Virus record (IMG/VR): IMGVR_UViG_3300030116_006124
Location: 1-58,537 of that record
Source of the DNA: a virus
Reading direction: 5' to 3' (one strand)
DNA length: 58,537 nucleotides
The position numbers and the translations under genes were made by a program. Each line of letters opens with the position of its first letter. The stretch's first letter is position 1. Under the pieces are notes generated by a model. It saw nothing but the letters and a program-made list of their open reading frames with translations, made no database searches and had not been told where the DNA came from. This document shows positions 1-9,239 of the stretch, in pieces.

Positions 1-98
1 TGCATAAAGGCAGCAAACATATCAGGAGATATAGGAATTTTTTTAAACTCCCAAACTAGTCTCATATATCCAGATTGAGTCTTACTAATCCATGTAGG
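1..98. repeat. Terminal direct repeat (circular junction), left copy
   Basis: Bases 1-98 are identical to 58438-58535; the last two bases of the window then diverge (ga against aa). A gene reads through the join in frame, so the repeat marks a circular or circularly permuted genome of about 58.4 kb. A repeat this short is what a short-read assembler leaves on a circular contig. It could also be a physical terminal redundancy; the sequence alone cannot separate the two. Confidence 0.9.
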
Positions 99-395
99 AA
101 GTAGTCCTTTGCATTGAGTTTGTATTATTCTCTCAACAATATCCCAATCAACAGGAGCGTCATAATCGGCAACGATACCTGATATAGCGTTTGGTGGATT
201 GTCAGACTGTATTCTTAGTGACGGATTGTCTCCTTCAACAGTACTGTAAAAAACGTGGTCTGTTTTTTCATCAGCACACCACGCTCTAAATTTTGCTTTA
301 TCTGAGAATTTAGGTTTTTTCTTTTGTATAGATAGGGGATCTGTAAACTTATTGGCTTTTTTATCTTTTAAATTTTTTAAATAACGGTATTCCAT
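1..395 (-). CDS. AEP-like primase-helicase, N-terminal part (continues at 58437)
   Basis: This is the first 132 codons of a 715-aa protein whose remainder lies at 58437-56685; the frame is continuous across the repeat. It contains GIVADYDAP (D77 and D79), which fits the metal-binding DxD of archaeo-eukaryotic primases. W102 and the segment SKTQSGYMRLVWEF follow, resembling the S-x-G-x-h motif of that fold. The start at 395 lies directly after the polymerase stop (TAATATG); an ATG at 407 is an alternative. No Shine-Dalgarno is seen. The primase assignment is motif-based; the helicase half is the more certain part. Confidence 0.7.
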   Translation of the reverse strand, partial: MEYRYLKNLKDKKANKFTDPLSIQKKKPKFSDKAKFRAWCADEKTDHVFYSTVEGDNPSLRIQSDNPPNAISGIVADYDAPVDWDIVERIIQTQCKGLLPTWISKTQSGYMRLVWEFKKIPISPDMFAAFM

Positions 396-396
396 A

Positions 397-2157
397 TTAC
401 TTTTCATATCGGGTTATAACTTTTCCTTCCGCTTCAAGAGGTATATCATCAATCCATTTAGGTGGGGTGCTCATAATCTCTATGATTCTTTCCAGTGTTT
501 GGTCTGCTTTATCTGCGTCTTCTTCCACTACAACCTCGTCATGTACGTGGAAAATTGTTTTTATACCTTCTTCTTCAATCCGTAAAAGCATATCTGAGAA
601 GATATCTCTAGCGAGAGCTTGAGAAGCATTCTCTGCAAGCAGCCCTCCCCACAACCTAACAGGAATCTTTTTTGGCCCTTTAGCTACCATCGCTACATAG
701 TTTCTTCTTTCGTTAAGAAGAGCTACTTTTATTTTACCATAGTTAATTGACCTACCCGAAGGCAGCGGAACTTTAAAATCTTTGAGACTAGAATAAGATA
801 CATGCAATCTTCTTTGAAGATCATTCCAAAGACCGACCACTTTATTCATTTTTGTTCTGTACATACCCACAGCTTTTTCAGCTTCAACTAAAGGGATACC
901 TGCAATCAAAGAGAACTTGTTGGCACTAGCTCCGTACCCACAACCTAACACGATGGTTTTAACAAGGTGACGGAGTTTGGGGTTTTCATCTTTTAACACT
1001 CCTTTAGAACTATCCCATTCCCCAAATCTGATAGCAAATGCTTCATAAATGTCATCACACGCTTGTATTTCTTTTAGAGTATCTTCATCTCCCGCCAACC
1101 AACATAGTGTTCTAACTTCTATCTGTGATAGGTCAACAGCTATTAATTTCTTATTTGGTTTAGAAGAAATTAGTTTACGTAGGTCTACACCAAACATCTC
1201 TCCTCGTGGCAAGTTCTGTAGATTTAAGTTCCCACCGCCACCAGAGAACCTACCCGTTGAAGCTCCCCAATACATGATGTTTCCATAATATCTTTGGTCA
1301 GCCATTGTAGCATAACTAAAGCTCTCAATCTTTCTCTTTAACGAGTTGATTCTTCTATAGTCTCTAACAGCACCAATCCATTTATATTTTTGCCCATGCT
1401 TTTTAATCCACGCATTAGCATCCTTATCAGTCATCGCTAAACTGACTGGAGGTTCGAGACCCATTTTACGACATTCGTTATTGAATGCTTTTCTTGAAAG
1501 TGTAGGAGCTTCACCTATCCAAGGTATAGAGTTCTCTGCCTCAAATAGATTTTTATTTATATTCTCTGTTTGTTTTTTGAGCTCGCTTGTATCGATAGGT
1601 ATGCCTCTTTGAGATATGGTTCTATTTAAACAACTGATGTTTCTCTCTGTTTCAGGCCACTGGCTCTCCAACTCTTGCCAAATTTTTAAACACAACTCAG
1701 AATCTTTGAGGGCGTATTCAGAAACTTCTTTCTTAAAATCTTTTGTCATGTTTTCCCACTGCTTCCCCAACATGTTATCCCGTGTTTCTTTTGAAACATC
1801 TAAATCAAATAATTCTGCAGAAGCATTTTTCAAGGCTCTTGGTAGTCCACAATATGCAGCTAAGTCTGCAGTACATAACCACTCAGCGTATTTAACAGAA
1901 GGCCACCATTCTTTTTCTACACCAAATAAATATAATGTTTGGTCAAAAGGAGCGTTATGACTTACCGCCCTATTGCCTTCAATAAGAGACCAGTCAAATT
2001 CTCTGGGATCTCCAACAAAGGATGTACCCTCATCCCCTACTACTGACACCATATATGCATCAAATAAAGGGTGGCTGAAATAGCCTATAGTACCTAATGT
2101 TTTTATTGAACATTCTTTGTCGTAGTATGTCTCAAAGTCTATTGCAAAAGTATTCAT
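397..2157 (-). CDS. polA: DNA polymerase, family A, with 3'-5' exonuclease
   Basis: The product is 586 aa and is the replicative polymerase of the phage. The N-terminal DnaQ-type exonuclease opens with AIDFETYYD (D7, E9). The polymerase domain has motif A DLSQIEVR (D342), a motif B segment with KTIVLGCGYG, and motif C HVHDE (H539, D540, E541). I start at ATG 2157 because the exonuclease motif begins six residues in. An upstream in-frame ATG at 2211 would add 18 residues read out of hairpin DNA. It lies between a coiled-coil gene and the primase-helicase in the replication operon. The length fits compact phage Pol I-like enzymes without a 5' nuclease domain. Confidence 0.95.
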   Translation of the reverse strand: MNTFAIDFETYYDKECSIKTLGTIGYFSHPLFDAYMVSVVGDEGTSFVGDPREFDWSLIEGNRAVSHNAPFDQTLYLFGVEKEWWPSVKYAEWLCTADLAAYCGLPRALKNASAELFDLDVSKETRDNMLGKQWENMTKDFKKEVSEYALKDSELCLKIWQELESQWPETERNISCLNRTISQRGIPIDTSELKKQTENINKNLFEAENSIPWIGEAPTLSRKAFNNECRKMGLEPPVSLAMTDKDANAWIKKHGQKYKWIGAVRDYRRINSLKRKIESFSYATMADQRYYGNIMYWGASTGRFSGGGGNLNLQNLPRGEMFGVDLRKLISSKPNKKLIAVDLSQIEVRTLCWLAGDEDTLKEIQACDDIYEAFAIRFGEWDSSKGVLKDENPKLRHLVKTIVLGCGYGASANKFSLIAGIPLVEAEKAVGMYRTKMNKVVGLWNDLQRRLHVSYSSLKDFKVPLPSGRSINYGKIKVALLNERRNYVAMVAKGPKKIPVRLWGGLLAENASQALARDIFSDMLLRIEEEGIKTIFHVHDEVVVEEDADKADQTLERIIEIMSTPPKWIDDIPLEAEGKVITRYEK

Positions 2158-2176
2158 AATTATTTTTGTAGATAAA

Positions 2177-2257
2177 CTCACCCGTACTACACGCCCCCAT
2201 AGCATGATCATCGCACGGGTGAGTCCCCTCTATGAACAGTAAGCAGACGTGCTTACT
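2177..2257. other. Two hairpins between the coiled-coil gene and polA
   Basis: CTCACCCGT at 2177-2185 pairs perfectly with ACGGGTGAG at 2215-2223 (9 bp). AGTAAGC at 2238-2244 pairs with GCTTACT at 2251-2257 (7 bp, 6-nt loop), and this second hairpin covers the stop codon of the 2253 gene. Neither has a clean U-run on the minus strand. They could be weak terminators, processing sites or an attenuator ahead of polA. A related GGGTGAG hairpin occurs at 5644-5681. Confidence 0.5.
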
Positions 2258-2486
2258 GAGATTCTTCGGTTTCGTCCTCAACTAAAAAATCTAGCAGGAC
2301 TTGTTCAGGGTCATTACCTTTGCTTTTAAGCATTTTAACGTACCAGTTGAATCCAATAATCAGTTGCTGAAGCCTCTCTTTTTGATGTTGCAGCTCTTCA
2401 ATCTTGATTCCAATATCTTCAATTAGTTTCTCAACTTGATCGTGCTCACTTTGAACAATATCTATAACTTCTTTATTTGTTTTCAT
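2253..2486 (-). CDS. Small coiled-coil protein
   Basis: The product is 77 aa, mostly one amphipathic helix rich in Glu, Gln, Lys and Ile, with an acidic tail (VEDETEES). I chose ATG 2486 because it follows the upstream stop in the TAATATG arrangement also used at the polymerase/primase junction; an ATG at 2561 would overlap the upstream gene by 74 nt. It lies between the ssDNA-binding candidate and the polymerase. It may be a replication accessory or structural helix. I do not recognise the family. Confidence 0.65.
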   Translation of the reverse strand: MKTNKEVIDIVQSEHDQVEKLIEDIGIKIEELQHQKERLQQLIIGFNWYVKMLKSKGNDPEQVLLDFLVEDETEESQ

Positions 2487-2487
2487 A

Positions 2488-3126
2488 TTATCCAAGTCTT
2501 GCTGCGAATGTTTGAGATTCTTCAGGAGTTCCTTCTGTAGTTGGTGTAATACTTGGTACAAACCAACTATTCATCCCTCTAGTAAGGAGTTCTGTTTTAA
2601 ACTTCCAATATTTTGAGCAAAGAGGAGCTTCTGGATTGAATGCTTGAAATGTAGCTAGTCTTTCAAGTGTGTGCTTGTAAGCATCTTTAGCAACATTAAT
2701 TTTACCCATAGCGTAGAACTCGTCTCCTATTGGATACGGGTAAGCATCATCATCTCCATCATCAGTTTTTGGAAACAAGAACATAATTTCAGCAAACTTA
2801 ACAATAGGCCAATCAGAGTTGGCTGCTAACTCTTCTGCAGCATCTTGATTAAATACCTGACGAGGCATTTCAGCATGTCCATACGGAGTGTCTTCTCTCC
2901 AACCTTTAATAGCTTTAAGTGGAATACACTTACACTCTTGTTCGTGTTCGATAAGGGTATATAGTTTATCAACTACTAAACTCCCTGTCTCTCCCGCTAT
3001 TTTTGAAGATGCTTGAACTACATTTAGTCTTGGTGCATTTAAATCATCAGCACTGTATTCTAGTTTAGGGGCATCTGTTATTACTTTTAGTGTTTCTTCT
3101 TGTGTTTTTGCTAGTGTTTTACTCAT
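2488..3126 (-). CDS. Probable ssDNA-binding protein
   Basis: The product is 212 aa, acidic overall, with a mixed beta-rich core (residues about 45-175) and a low-complexity Thr/Pro/Glu C-terminus. Many phages keep a protein of this size and kind, thought to be an OB-fold ssDNA-binding protein, between a RecB/Cas4-like nuclease and the DNA polymerase. The position is the main support; no decisive motif is visible, and the function is an inference. It is the third gene of the replication operon. Confidence 0.45.
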   Translation of the reverse strand: MSKTLAKTQEETLKVITDAPKLEYSADDLNAPRLNVVQASSKIAGETGSLVVDKLYTLIEHEQECKCIPLKAIKGWREDTPYGHAEMPRQVFNQDAAEELAANSDWPIVKFAEIMFLFPKTDDGDDDAYPYPIGDEFYAMGKINVAKDAYKHTLERLATFQAFNPEAPLCSKYWKFKTELLTRGMNSWFVPSITPTTEGTPEESQTFAARLG

Positions 3127-3164
3127 TTATATTTTTATGTTTTATATTTATATGTTTTAGGTTT

Positions 3165-4283
3165 TCATGACAGCGTGAAACGCTCATCAGAAGTGGCTAT
3201 AATGTCGAGATCTTGAGCAGCGTCAAGAAATTCTTTCGACTTTTGTTTTTTCTCCCCGTCAGGCGCAGTGTCTCCTATAGCTTTTGCTAACTTTGTTAGT
3301 GGGACACTAGCTATATCTAAAACCTGCTCTGGTTCGAGGTCAAATTCTTCAGCTAATTTAGCTAATTTTATATTGTTTGTACATTTTTTTGGGGCTCCCA
3401 TAGATTTAAGTCTTAGCGTGGGAAACTCCACACCTTCTTTTGCCATAGCCATAGCTTTAGCTTTTATTCTTGTAGCCCAATTTGTAACTATCTTCGAAAC
3501 AACATATAAGTGTTCTACTGTTTTTGGATCGTCTGGATCAGATATATCTCCTCTAGGTAATGCATCGTCAGCAACACGAGAAGCAACTTCAACAGCTAGA
3601 CCACCTAATGCAGGGCATACATCTTCATGAGCACAGAATCTACAGTTAACTGTAGGGTTCAATTCATACAGATCAGGAGCACCATCGTCCCATTGAGGTC
3701 TTATCTTTTCTCCTCTCTTAATTATTTTACTAAGTTTCTTTATAAGTTCTGGTAGCTCATCTCTTGTGAAAATACCTGTTAATGTTTGAGCTCTTACAGG
3801 GATAAAGAACACAAAGTCAATTTCATTAACCTCTTCATGTGCTTGAAAAGCACCCACTGTGTAAGCCATTGCTTGCCAGTTTTCTCTTGGTTCATCAATC
3901 TGACTGATACCAGTCTTGTAATCAATCATAACCGCCTTATCTCCTAACTTAACAAACTTATCACAAGTCCCCCAAGTCTCCGTCCCATCCAGTTTTATAT
4001 CTACCTGAATCTCGTTATATTCTTTGTATGATGCTCCGTTAGCAAAACTATTTAGGTATGCCTCCTCGTCGGCTACTATAGCTTCATATATGTTAACCTC
4101 TTCTTCGTCGTGTAAAGCGGAAGGGTCTTTGATTTCGAGAGCTTCGTGTATTCTAGTCCCTTTTTCCGCTGCTGCATTTGTTCCTGATCTACCTACGAAT
4201 CCTGAACAACCCGCTACGTATTTTAAACTTGAGGGACTAAATTCTGCGTGTCCTCTGTTTGAATGATCTGGTTTATCTTCCAT
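3165..4283 (-). CDS. PD-(D/E)XK nuclease, Cas4/AddB-like (DUF2800-type)
   Basis: The product is 372 aa. RecB-family motifs appear in order: GTRIHE (H46), GTCDKF (D108), MIDYKTG (D121, K123) and QAMAY (Q137, Y141). One early cysteine (C26) plus the cluster NCRFCAHEDVC (C213, C216, C222) matches the 1+3 cysteine pattern that binds a 4Fe-4S cluster in Cas4 and AddB. It probably trims DNA ends during replication or recombination. The start at 4283 overlaps the helicase stop by 11 nt, which suggests translational coupling. The C-terminal 140 residues look like a helical extension. Confidence 0.85.
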   Translation of the reverse strand: MEDKPDHSNRGHAEFSPSSLKYVAGCSGFVGRSGTNAAAEKGTRIHEALEIKDPSALHDEEEVNIYEAIVADEEAYLNSFANGASYKEYNEIQVDIKLDGTETWGTCDKFVKLGDKAVMIDYKTGISQIDEPRENWQAMAYTVGAFQAHEEVNEIDFVFFIPVRAQTLTGIFTRDELPELIKKLSKIIKRGEKIRPQWDDGAPDLYELNPTVNCRFCAHEDVCPALGGLAVEVASRVADDALPRGDISDPDDPKTVEHLYVVSKIVTNWATRIKAKAMAMAKEGVEFPTLRLKSMGAPKKCTNNIKLAKLAEEFDLEPEQVLDIASVPLTKLAKAIGDTAPDGEKKQKSKEFLDAAQDLDIIATSDERFTLS

Positions 4284-5568
4284 GTAGTGTTTCTAGGTTT
4301 TCTAGTTTTCTGTTTACTGATTGAATGACATTTTCTTCTATAGTGTCTACAGCCACTAATATTTTCTGTAGAGCATCTGACTTCGCCCCGTTTCTGTGAA
4401 TCCTCCCTAATGTTTGGGCGAACTCCTTTGCGGAGTAGGATGGACATATTAAACTAACTCTCGGTCTTTTACCATTAATATCGTGTAATGAAAGACCTGT
4501 ACCTCCTGCACTAATATTTACAACTATTAGTTCTTCCACATCATCTTGAAAATCATCAATTATTTGCTGTCTTTCTTTTAGGCTCTGACCACCTTCAATA
4601 GACTTACAATTTAGCTGAGAACACAGAGCTTTGACAGAGTCTTTGAAGTTTACAAATATAACAACAGAGTTTCCTTCATCTCTAAGATCATTAGCCATGC
4701 TTGCAATATCAGGCACTTTCAGTGCTTCAGTAAGCTGACGGGCTCTCAAAATATTAACGAGGACATACTCACTATCTCCGACAGTACCTTCTTCAATATA
4801 TCGTGTAACAATCTCAGGAGTAATTTCTAAGTCTCTATATATTTTTTGTATACCTTTTTTATCTGAGAATTCGACATTCTCAACAAACACTCTGTTGTTT
4901 CTAAAACTGTCAGGAAAATCTTCCACAGTCAGTTTGTGTCCAGTTACTCCGTAGATGTTTTCTCTTAGTGTATTTAGTTTTTTTCTACTAATTAATCTCC
5001 ACTGTTTCCATTGATCAGGGGAGCATCCATTTTCTTGCATCCACCTGTACCAGTTGTGTAAACCATTTTCAGTCTTGTTGAGGTTATGCAAACCTAACAT
5101 AAAACCTAACGCTCTCATCTCTGTAGGGTCTTCTGCAGCAGTCGCTGACATGCCATGTACACGATAACCTTGTTGAACTAAACTGATAACCAGTTGAGCA
5201 TTTTGCGTGAAAGCTCCTTTGCATTTATGGATCTCATCTACCAGAACTAAACACCCATCAGGCAGTTGCCATTGCATTATTTTTTTACCTCTCTTTACCA
5301 TATAAGGAGCACGTCCTCTTCTTATGTTTTCGTAATTTAAGATAAACAAAGGTCTGATACCTGTCTCATTTAATTCTCTTTCCCATGAGGGTATGACTGC
5401 TTTAGGACAAATGACAGCTACAGGAACTCCTAATCCTTTAGCTAGATGAGCCGCAACTACTGTCTTACCAGTACCAACAGAACTTGTATCGATAGTGTTG
5501 ATTCTATCTCTTTGCCGTGACAGAAAAAAGTCACACGCTTCTTTTTGTTTTTTAAATAAGGTCTTCAT
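4273..5568 (-). CDS. Superfamily 2 DNA helicase
   Basis: The product is 431 aa. Walker A is SSVGTGKTVVAAH (K35) and motif II is VDEIH (D111 to H114). Motif III is MSATAAED. The second RecA domain carries ISAGGTGLSLHD and QTLGRIHRNG, resembling motifs V and VI of SNF2/DEAD-like enzymes. It likely unwinds or remodels DNA at the fork together with the overlapping nuclease gene, a pairing common in phage replication operons. It is the first gene after an intergenic space that holds a terminator (5644-5681), so a promoter for the replication operon probably lies at 5569-5640. Confidence 0.92.
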   Translation of the reverse strand: MKTLFKKQKEACDFFLSRQRDRINTIDTSSVGTGKTVVAAHLAKGLGVPVAVICPKAVIPSWERELNETGIRPLFILNYENIRRGRAPYMVKRGKKIMQWQLPDGCLVLVDEIHKCKGAFTQNAQLVISLVQQGYRVHGMSATAAEDPTEMRALGFMLGLHNLNKTENGLHNWYRWMQENGCSPDQWKQWRLISRKKLNTLRENIYGVTGHKLTVEDFPDSFRNNRVFVENVEFSDKKGIQKIYRDLEITPEIVTRYIEEGTVGDSEYVLVNILRARQLTEALKVPDIASMANDLRDEGNSVVIFVNFKDSVKALCSQLNCKSIEGGQSLKERQQIIDDFQDDVEELIVVNISAGGTGLSLHDINGKRPRVSLICPSYSAKEFAQTLGRIHRNGAKSDALQKILVAVDTIEENVIQSVNRKLENLETLHGR

Positions 5569-5756
5569 TATTTTTCATTATTACACTACTCACAAATATG
5601 TGTCTAGAGAAAAAAATTGAAAATATAATTACCCTATAAAACAAGGGTGAGGATGTAAAAATAGCAAAACACCCTCACCCTCTAATTAGATATAAACCAA
5701 GAAAAATACCTAACTTATTTTAATATAAACAATTTTAGTTAGGATTCTATATAATT
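5569..5756 (-). promoter_or_regulatory. Intergenic region: terminator plus probable replication promoter
   Basis: This 188-bp stretch has no gene. AGGGTGAGG (5644-5652) pairs with CCTCACCCT (5673-5681), and on the minus strand it is followed by TTGTTTTAT, which fits a Rho-independent terminator for the upstream RuvC operon. The remaining AT-rich DNA up to 5569 probably holds the promoter for the helicase-to-primase operon; I cannot assign -35 and -10 boxes with confidence. Confidence 0.5.
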
Positions 5757-6263
5757 TTATACGCTGTTATCGTAGTTATGTTTGTCTTTTATGTAACGAG
5801 CAATGAGAAATGCGTCAACCATCCCGTCGTGCGCTTTACTAGCACGTTTACTTTTTTGCCAACACTCGTCAGGAGCTAGGCATTCTGCTTTCCATAGGGC
5901 TGCTTCTTTTGTTTGTCCTTTAGGGATATTACCTAACATTTTCTTTTGCCACTTGTGTACTGAAACACAACAGTGATTCCATTGTCTACTCTCACATAAC
6001 CCTACAATTTTTCCAAAAGAGATACCCATTGATCGTACAGCTTGAGAAGACTTTGCATGCTTCAATGGTTCTTCAACAGCGACTAAGAAATCATCTGCAC
6101 ATTGTCCAAGGCTCATTATCCAATCATACAACTTACGTGTATCTACTTCTCGTTTACCTGCTCGGTGTTGAGTAGGCATTATTGTTTTATCAATTAAAGC
6201 TCCAGTAGTTTTAGATATGGCAGCGAGACCACCGTCTAAGCCATTATCTATTCCTATGATCAT
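5757..6263 (-). CDS. RuvC-like Holliday junction resolvase
   Basis: The product is 168 aa, the length of RuvC. It has an RNase H-fold signature: GIDNGLDGG near the N-terminus (D6), VAVEEP (E64 or E65) and AHDGMVDAFLIARY near the C-terminus (H145, D146, D150), giving the acidic catalytic set. It would resolve branched recombination or replication intermediates before packaging. Its ATG overlaps the upstream stop (ATGA), so it is coupled to the 79-aa gene. It is the last gene of the operon that begins with the terminase small-subunit candidate. Confidence 0.85.
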   Translation of the reverse strand: MIIGIDNGLDGGLAAISKTTGALIDKTIMPTQHRAGKREVDTRKLYDWIMSLGQCADDFLVAVEEPLKHAKSSQAVRSMGISFGKIVGLCESRQWNHCCVSVHKWQKKMLGNIPKGQTKEAALWKAECLAPDECWQKSKRASKAHDGMVDAFLIARYIKDKHNYDNSV

Positions 6264-6499
6264 AACCCTTGTAATGCTTTCCTACTTAGTAATAGTCCTT
6301 CGCCTTCTGCAGGTATAAAAACGTCCATGTTTTTTGTGAGTAGCTGTATGTAGAAAACTTCTTTTGCCGTTTTTGGAATTACTAGATAGTAAGTTCCTAA
6401 AAGAACATCAGTCCTAAAAGTAAAGTCATTAGGAGGTAGTTCTATTTTTTTAACAATAGAAGGGTGCTCTATTGCTTTCCTGTCGGCAAACATTTTCAT
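6260..6499 (-). CDS. Hypothetical protein
   Basis: The product is 79 aa with no recognised domain. The middle (residues 20-60) has beta-type alternation, LLGTYYLVIPKTAKEVFYIQ. The start shares one base with the upstream stop (TAATG) and the stop overlaps the resolvase start, so this is a tightly coupled operon member. Coding is supported by that packing. Confidence 0.7.
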   Translation of the reverse strand: MKMFADRKAIEHPSIVKKIELPPNDFTFRTDVLLGTYYLVIPKTAKEVFYIQLLTKNMDVFIPAEGEGLLLSRKALQGL

Positions 6500-6762
6500 T
6501 AAGATCTATCTTCTAAAAAACATGGGGTAGCGTGTCCAAAATCATTTTGTAAATATTCATATTCCAATCTGTCATTTGCTTCCTTTACAGATAACTTAAA
6601 CTGTTTTGTTAGTATTGAAATCGTAATCTCTTTTGAATAGCATGCTATGGGCGGGCTACCGTATCTATCTACGGTTCCTATAAATGCGTCCTCCAGTCCC
6701 GAATATAATAATAGAGTGGACTCCGCATCTTCTTCAGTTATTTGGTTCTTCTGGTTCGACAT
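6499..6762 (-). CDS. Hypothetical protein
   Basis: The product is 87 aa, acidic at the N-terminus, family not recognised. Its ATG lies 29 nt inside the end of the terminase small-subunit candidate and its stop overlaps the next start by one base. It is a small linking gene between packaging and recombination functions. Confidence 0.65.
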   Translation of the reverse strand: MSNQKNQITEEDAESTLLLYSGLEDAFIGTVDRYGSPPIACYSKEITISILTKQFKLSVKEANDRLEYEYLQNDFGHATPCFLEDRS

Positions 6763-7363
6763 CGATTATATCATCTTGGTTTATATTAACAGCACCCTTA
6801 CCTTTATCAGCACGAGCATTATTTAAAATACTAATATCGATTTGCATTTTACCTACGCCACCACCTTTCTTGTCATTAAGGCCAAGGTTCCTCCTAATAA
6901 TCTGATCTAATTGATCGAGCTCTCTTATTGTTCTTGGGCCTCTCAGATTGTCCATATAGTCTCTTAGTAGACGCATACCTGACGCAGCTACATAGGACTG
7001 ATACTTTTCTGCAGGAGAACTTTGAGCTTCCGCTATTTCTAAAATTTCTTTTTCTTCTGTTTCACGAGCCTCACGTTTAGCAATGTTAATTGCTTCTTTA
7101 GTTTTTTTACTAAGGTCGTCTTCTAATGCTTTTTGAAGTGGATCTTGATCCTCTTGTTTTTCTTTTTCTGATTTAGGATTAGATCCATACGAATCGTTTT
7201 TAGGCCCATAGCCAGCACGACGTAGCCATCTCCGTAGAGTTGCTGTGGATATTCCTAATTCATCAGCTATATTAACAAGTTTATAATCTTGTTTATATAG
7301 TTGTAGAGCACGTTGAACATCTCCACGCTTTAAGAATTCTGCATCATTTTGTTTCTTTCGCAA
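6734..7363 (-). CDS. Helix-turn-helix protein, terminase small-subunit candidate
   Basis: The product is 209 aa. Residues about 15-52 form a helix-turn-helix (IADELGISTATLRRWLRRAG), followed by a charged linker and a helical region rich in Glu, Lys and Arg. A small HTH protein beside the large terminase is typical of TerS, which recognises packaging DNA and stimulates TerL. Here the two genes are divergent, separated by 43 bp, which is unusual. A transcription regulator is the main alternative. Confidence 0.55.
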   Translation of the reverse strand: MRKKQNDAEFLKRGDVQRALQLYKQDYKLVNIADELGISTATLRRWLRRAGYGPKNDSYGSNPKSEKEKQEDQDPLQKALEDDLSKKTKEAINIAKREARETEEKEILEIAEAQSSPAEKYQSYVAASGMRLLRDYMDNLRGPRTIRELDQLDQIIRRNLGLNDKKGGGVGKMQIDISILNNARADKGKGAVNINQDDIIDVEPEEPNN

Positions 7364-7406
7364 ACCAATTAACTTATACTGTTATTTTATAAACAATTCA
7401 AGTCAT
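7364..7406. promoter_or_regulatory. Divergent promoter region
   Basis: A 43-bp A/T-rich gap separates the HTH/TerS candidate (minus) from the large terminase (plus). Both leaders lie here, so at least one promoter or a shared operator is likely here or inside the ends of the flanking genes. No Shine-Dalgarno precedes either start. Confidence 0.4.
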
Positions 7407-9182
7407 ATGAACAAAGCTAAGAAGTCATACGAACCTCAAATTGACGCTAAAACTAAGAAGATGAACGTAGGAGGAATGCTTATTCCACCTACTAACACAA
7501 TAACAGCTTTGTTATATGGGTTAGGAAACCACGATTCTTATAGAGCAAAAGAATATTATTTTTGGAGATTATGTGATGAAATATGGAACAATCCTGAAAG
7601 ACCTGAACCTATGATGGTACGCCATCCTTGGGCAGAGGAAATGATTAGAGCGGTTATTCGTAACAAGTACATTGCTATAGGAGGAGCAGCAAATAGTGGT
7701 AAATCTCATACACTAGCTGCTTGGGGCATATTAAACTGGTTAGCTGCTCCAAGAGATACGCTAATACTTCTTACATCTACTACATTGCGAGAGGCTCGTA
7801 AAAGAATATGGGGTTCAGTTGTTTCTTTATTAATGGTTATTGAAGGAGCTCCTATTCGTATACGAGATAGTATTGGTAACGCAGCATACGTAACAGAAAA
7901 AGGTAACTTGATTGAACGTGCAGGTTTATCTTTGATTGCAGCAGAAAAATCTAAGACAAAAGAAGCAATAGGTAAGTTCATTGGTATCAAACAGAAAAGA
8001 GTAATATTGATTGCGGATGAGCTTTCAGAAATATCAGAGGCTATTATACAGGCTGGTCTAAGTAACTTATCGAAGAACGAACGCTTTGAGTTAGTAGGAC
8101 TGAGTAACCCCAACTCTAGATTTGATGCTTTCGGTGTTTGGTCTACACCACAACACGGATGGGATAGTGTTGATACAAATACGGACTACCAATGGAGAAC
8201 TAAATGGGGCGGTGAGTATATAAGGTTTGATGCCGAACGCAGCCCTAACGTGATAGCCGATGAAGTCATATATCCTTGGTTACCAACAACGGACAAGCTA
8301 AACGAAGATAAAGCATTATTAGGTCAGGAATCACGAGGGTACTACAGGATGTGCCGTGCTGTATTTTTTGATGGAGGTGAAGAAGATACCATATACAACG
8401 AGGCTGAATTATCCCGTAGTGGGGCTATGAGCAAAGTGCAATGGAAAGGCAAACCTATACCTATCGCAGGATTAGACCCTGCATTTACCAACGGGGGCGA
8501 CCGATGCATCCTGTACACGGGCCACGTTGGGTACGACACGAATGGTCAGTATGTCTGCGAGTTGGGCGAAGCAATCCATTTGAATGACGATGCCACCAAC
8601 AAAGCGGTTCCAAGGACTTACCAGATTGTTCGTCAGGTGAAGCAGGAGTGTCAAAAAAGAAAGATAAAACCGATGGATATTGCAGTAGACGCAACGGGGG
8701 CAGGTGCTCCATTTTGTGACGTATTAGCTGGAGAATGGAGCGACGAGATTTTGCGGGTTTCTTTTGGTGGGAAGGCATCTGAACGTAAAGTATCTGCTAA
8801 TTCTAAGTTAATTGGTAGTGAATTATACGTTAATAGAGTAACAGAACTATGGTTTGTTGGCAAAGAACTTTGTAGAACAAAACAAATATTTGGGATAAAT
8901 GGGGATTTAGCACAGGAAATAACAGGTAGAAACTACGATATGGTCAAAGGAGCAACCCTACGAATGAAGATAGAAAGCAAAATTGAATATAAAGCAAGGC
9001 TCGGAAAGTCCCCTGACTTGGCTGATGCTGCCTTTCTCTGTTTAGATTTAGCTCGACAACGGCACGGATTAGTCGCAGTTGAGCCTTTAGAAACAGGGAA
9101 AACAAGCAGTAAACCTTATCAAAGAAGATCGATCAAAGGTTTATCCAATATGCTTTCTTCACAAACTCTACAAGGAACATAG
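7407..9182 (+). CDS. terL: Terminase large subunit
   Basis: The product is 591 aa. The packaging ATPase has Walker A GGAANSGKS (K99) and Walker B VILIADELSE (D204, E205). The RNase H-like nuclease has AGLDPAF (D357), IAVDATGAG (D428) and SPDLADAAF (D540). It cuts concatemeric DNA and pumps it through the portal, which here lies 27 kb away rather than next door. A segment at about 8440-8720, at the start of the nuclease domain, is visibly richer in G+C and uses different codons from the rest of the gene, which suggests a recombined patch with the reading frame kept. Confidence 0.95.
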   Translation: MNKAKKSYEPQIDAKTKKMNVGGMLIPPTNTITALLYGLGNHDSYRAKEYYFWRLCDEIWNNPERPEPMMVRHPWAEEMIRAVIRNKYIAIGGAANSGKSHTLAAWGILNWLAAPRDTLILLTSTTLREARKRIWGSVVSLLMVIEGAPIRIRDSIGNAAYVTEKGNLIERAGLSLIAAEKSKTKEAIGKFIGIKQKRVILIADELSEISEAIIQAGLSNLSKNERFELVGLSNPNSRFDAFGVWSTPQHGWDSVDTNTDYQWRTKWGGEYIRFDAERSPNVIADEVIYPWLPTTDKLNEDKALLGQESRGYYRMCRAVFFDGGEEDTIYNEAELSRSGAMSKVQWKGKPIPIAGLDPAFTNGGDRCILYTGHVGYDTNGQYVCELGEAIHLNDDATNKAVPRTYQIVRQVKQECQKRKIKPMDIAVDATGAGAPFCDVLAGEWSDEILRVSFGGKASERKVSANSKLIGSELYVNRVTELWFVGKELCRTKQIFGINGDLAQEITGRNYDMVKGATLRMKIESKIEYKARLGKSPDLADAAFLCLDLARQRHGLVAVEPLETGKTSSKPYQRRSIKGLSNMLSSQTLQGT

Positions 9183-9239
9183 GCTTGTTGACTTTTCATA
9201 TAAAAAAACTAAATTTATAGGTAATATCATTTATTTTTT

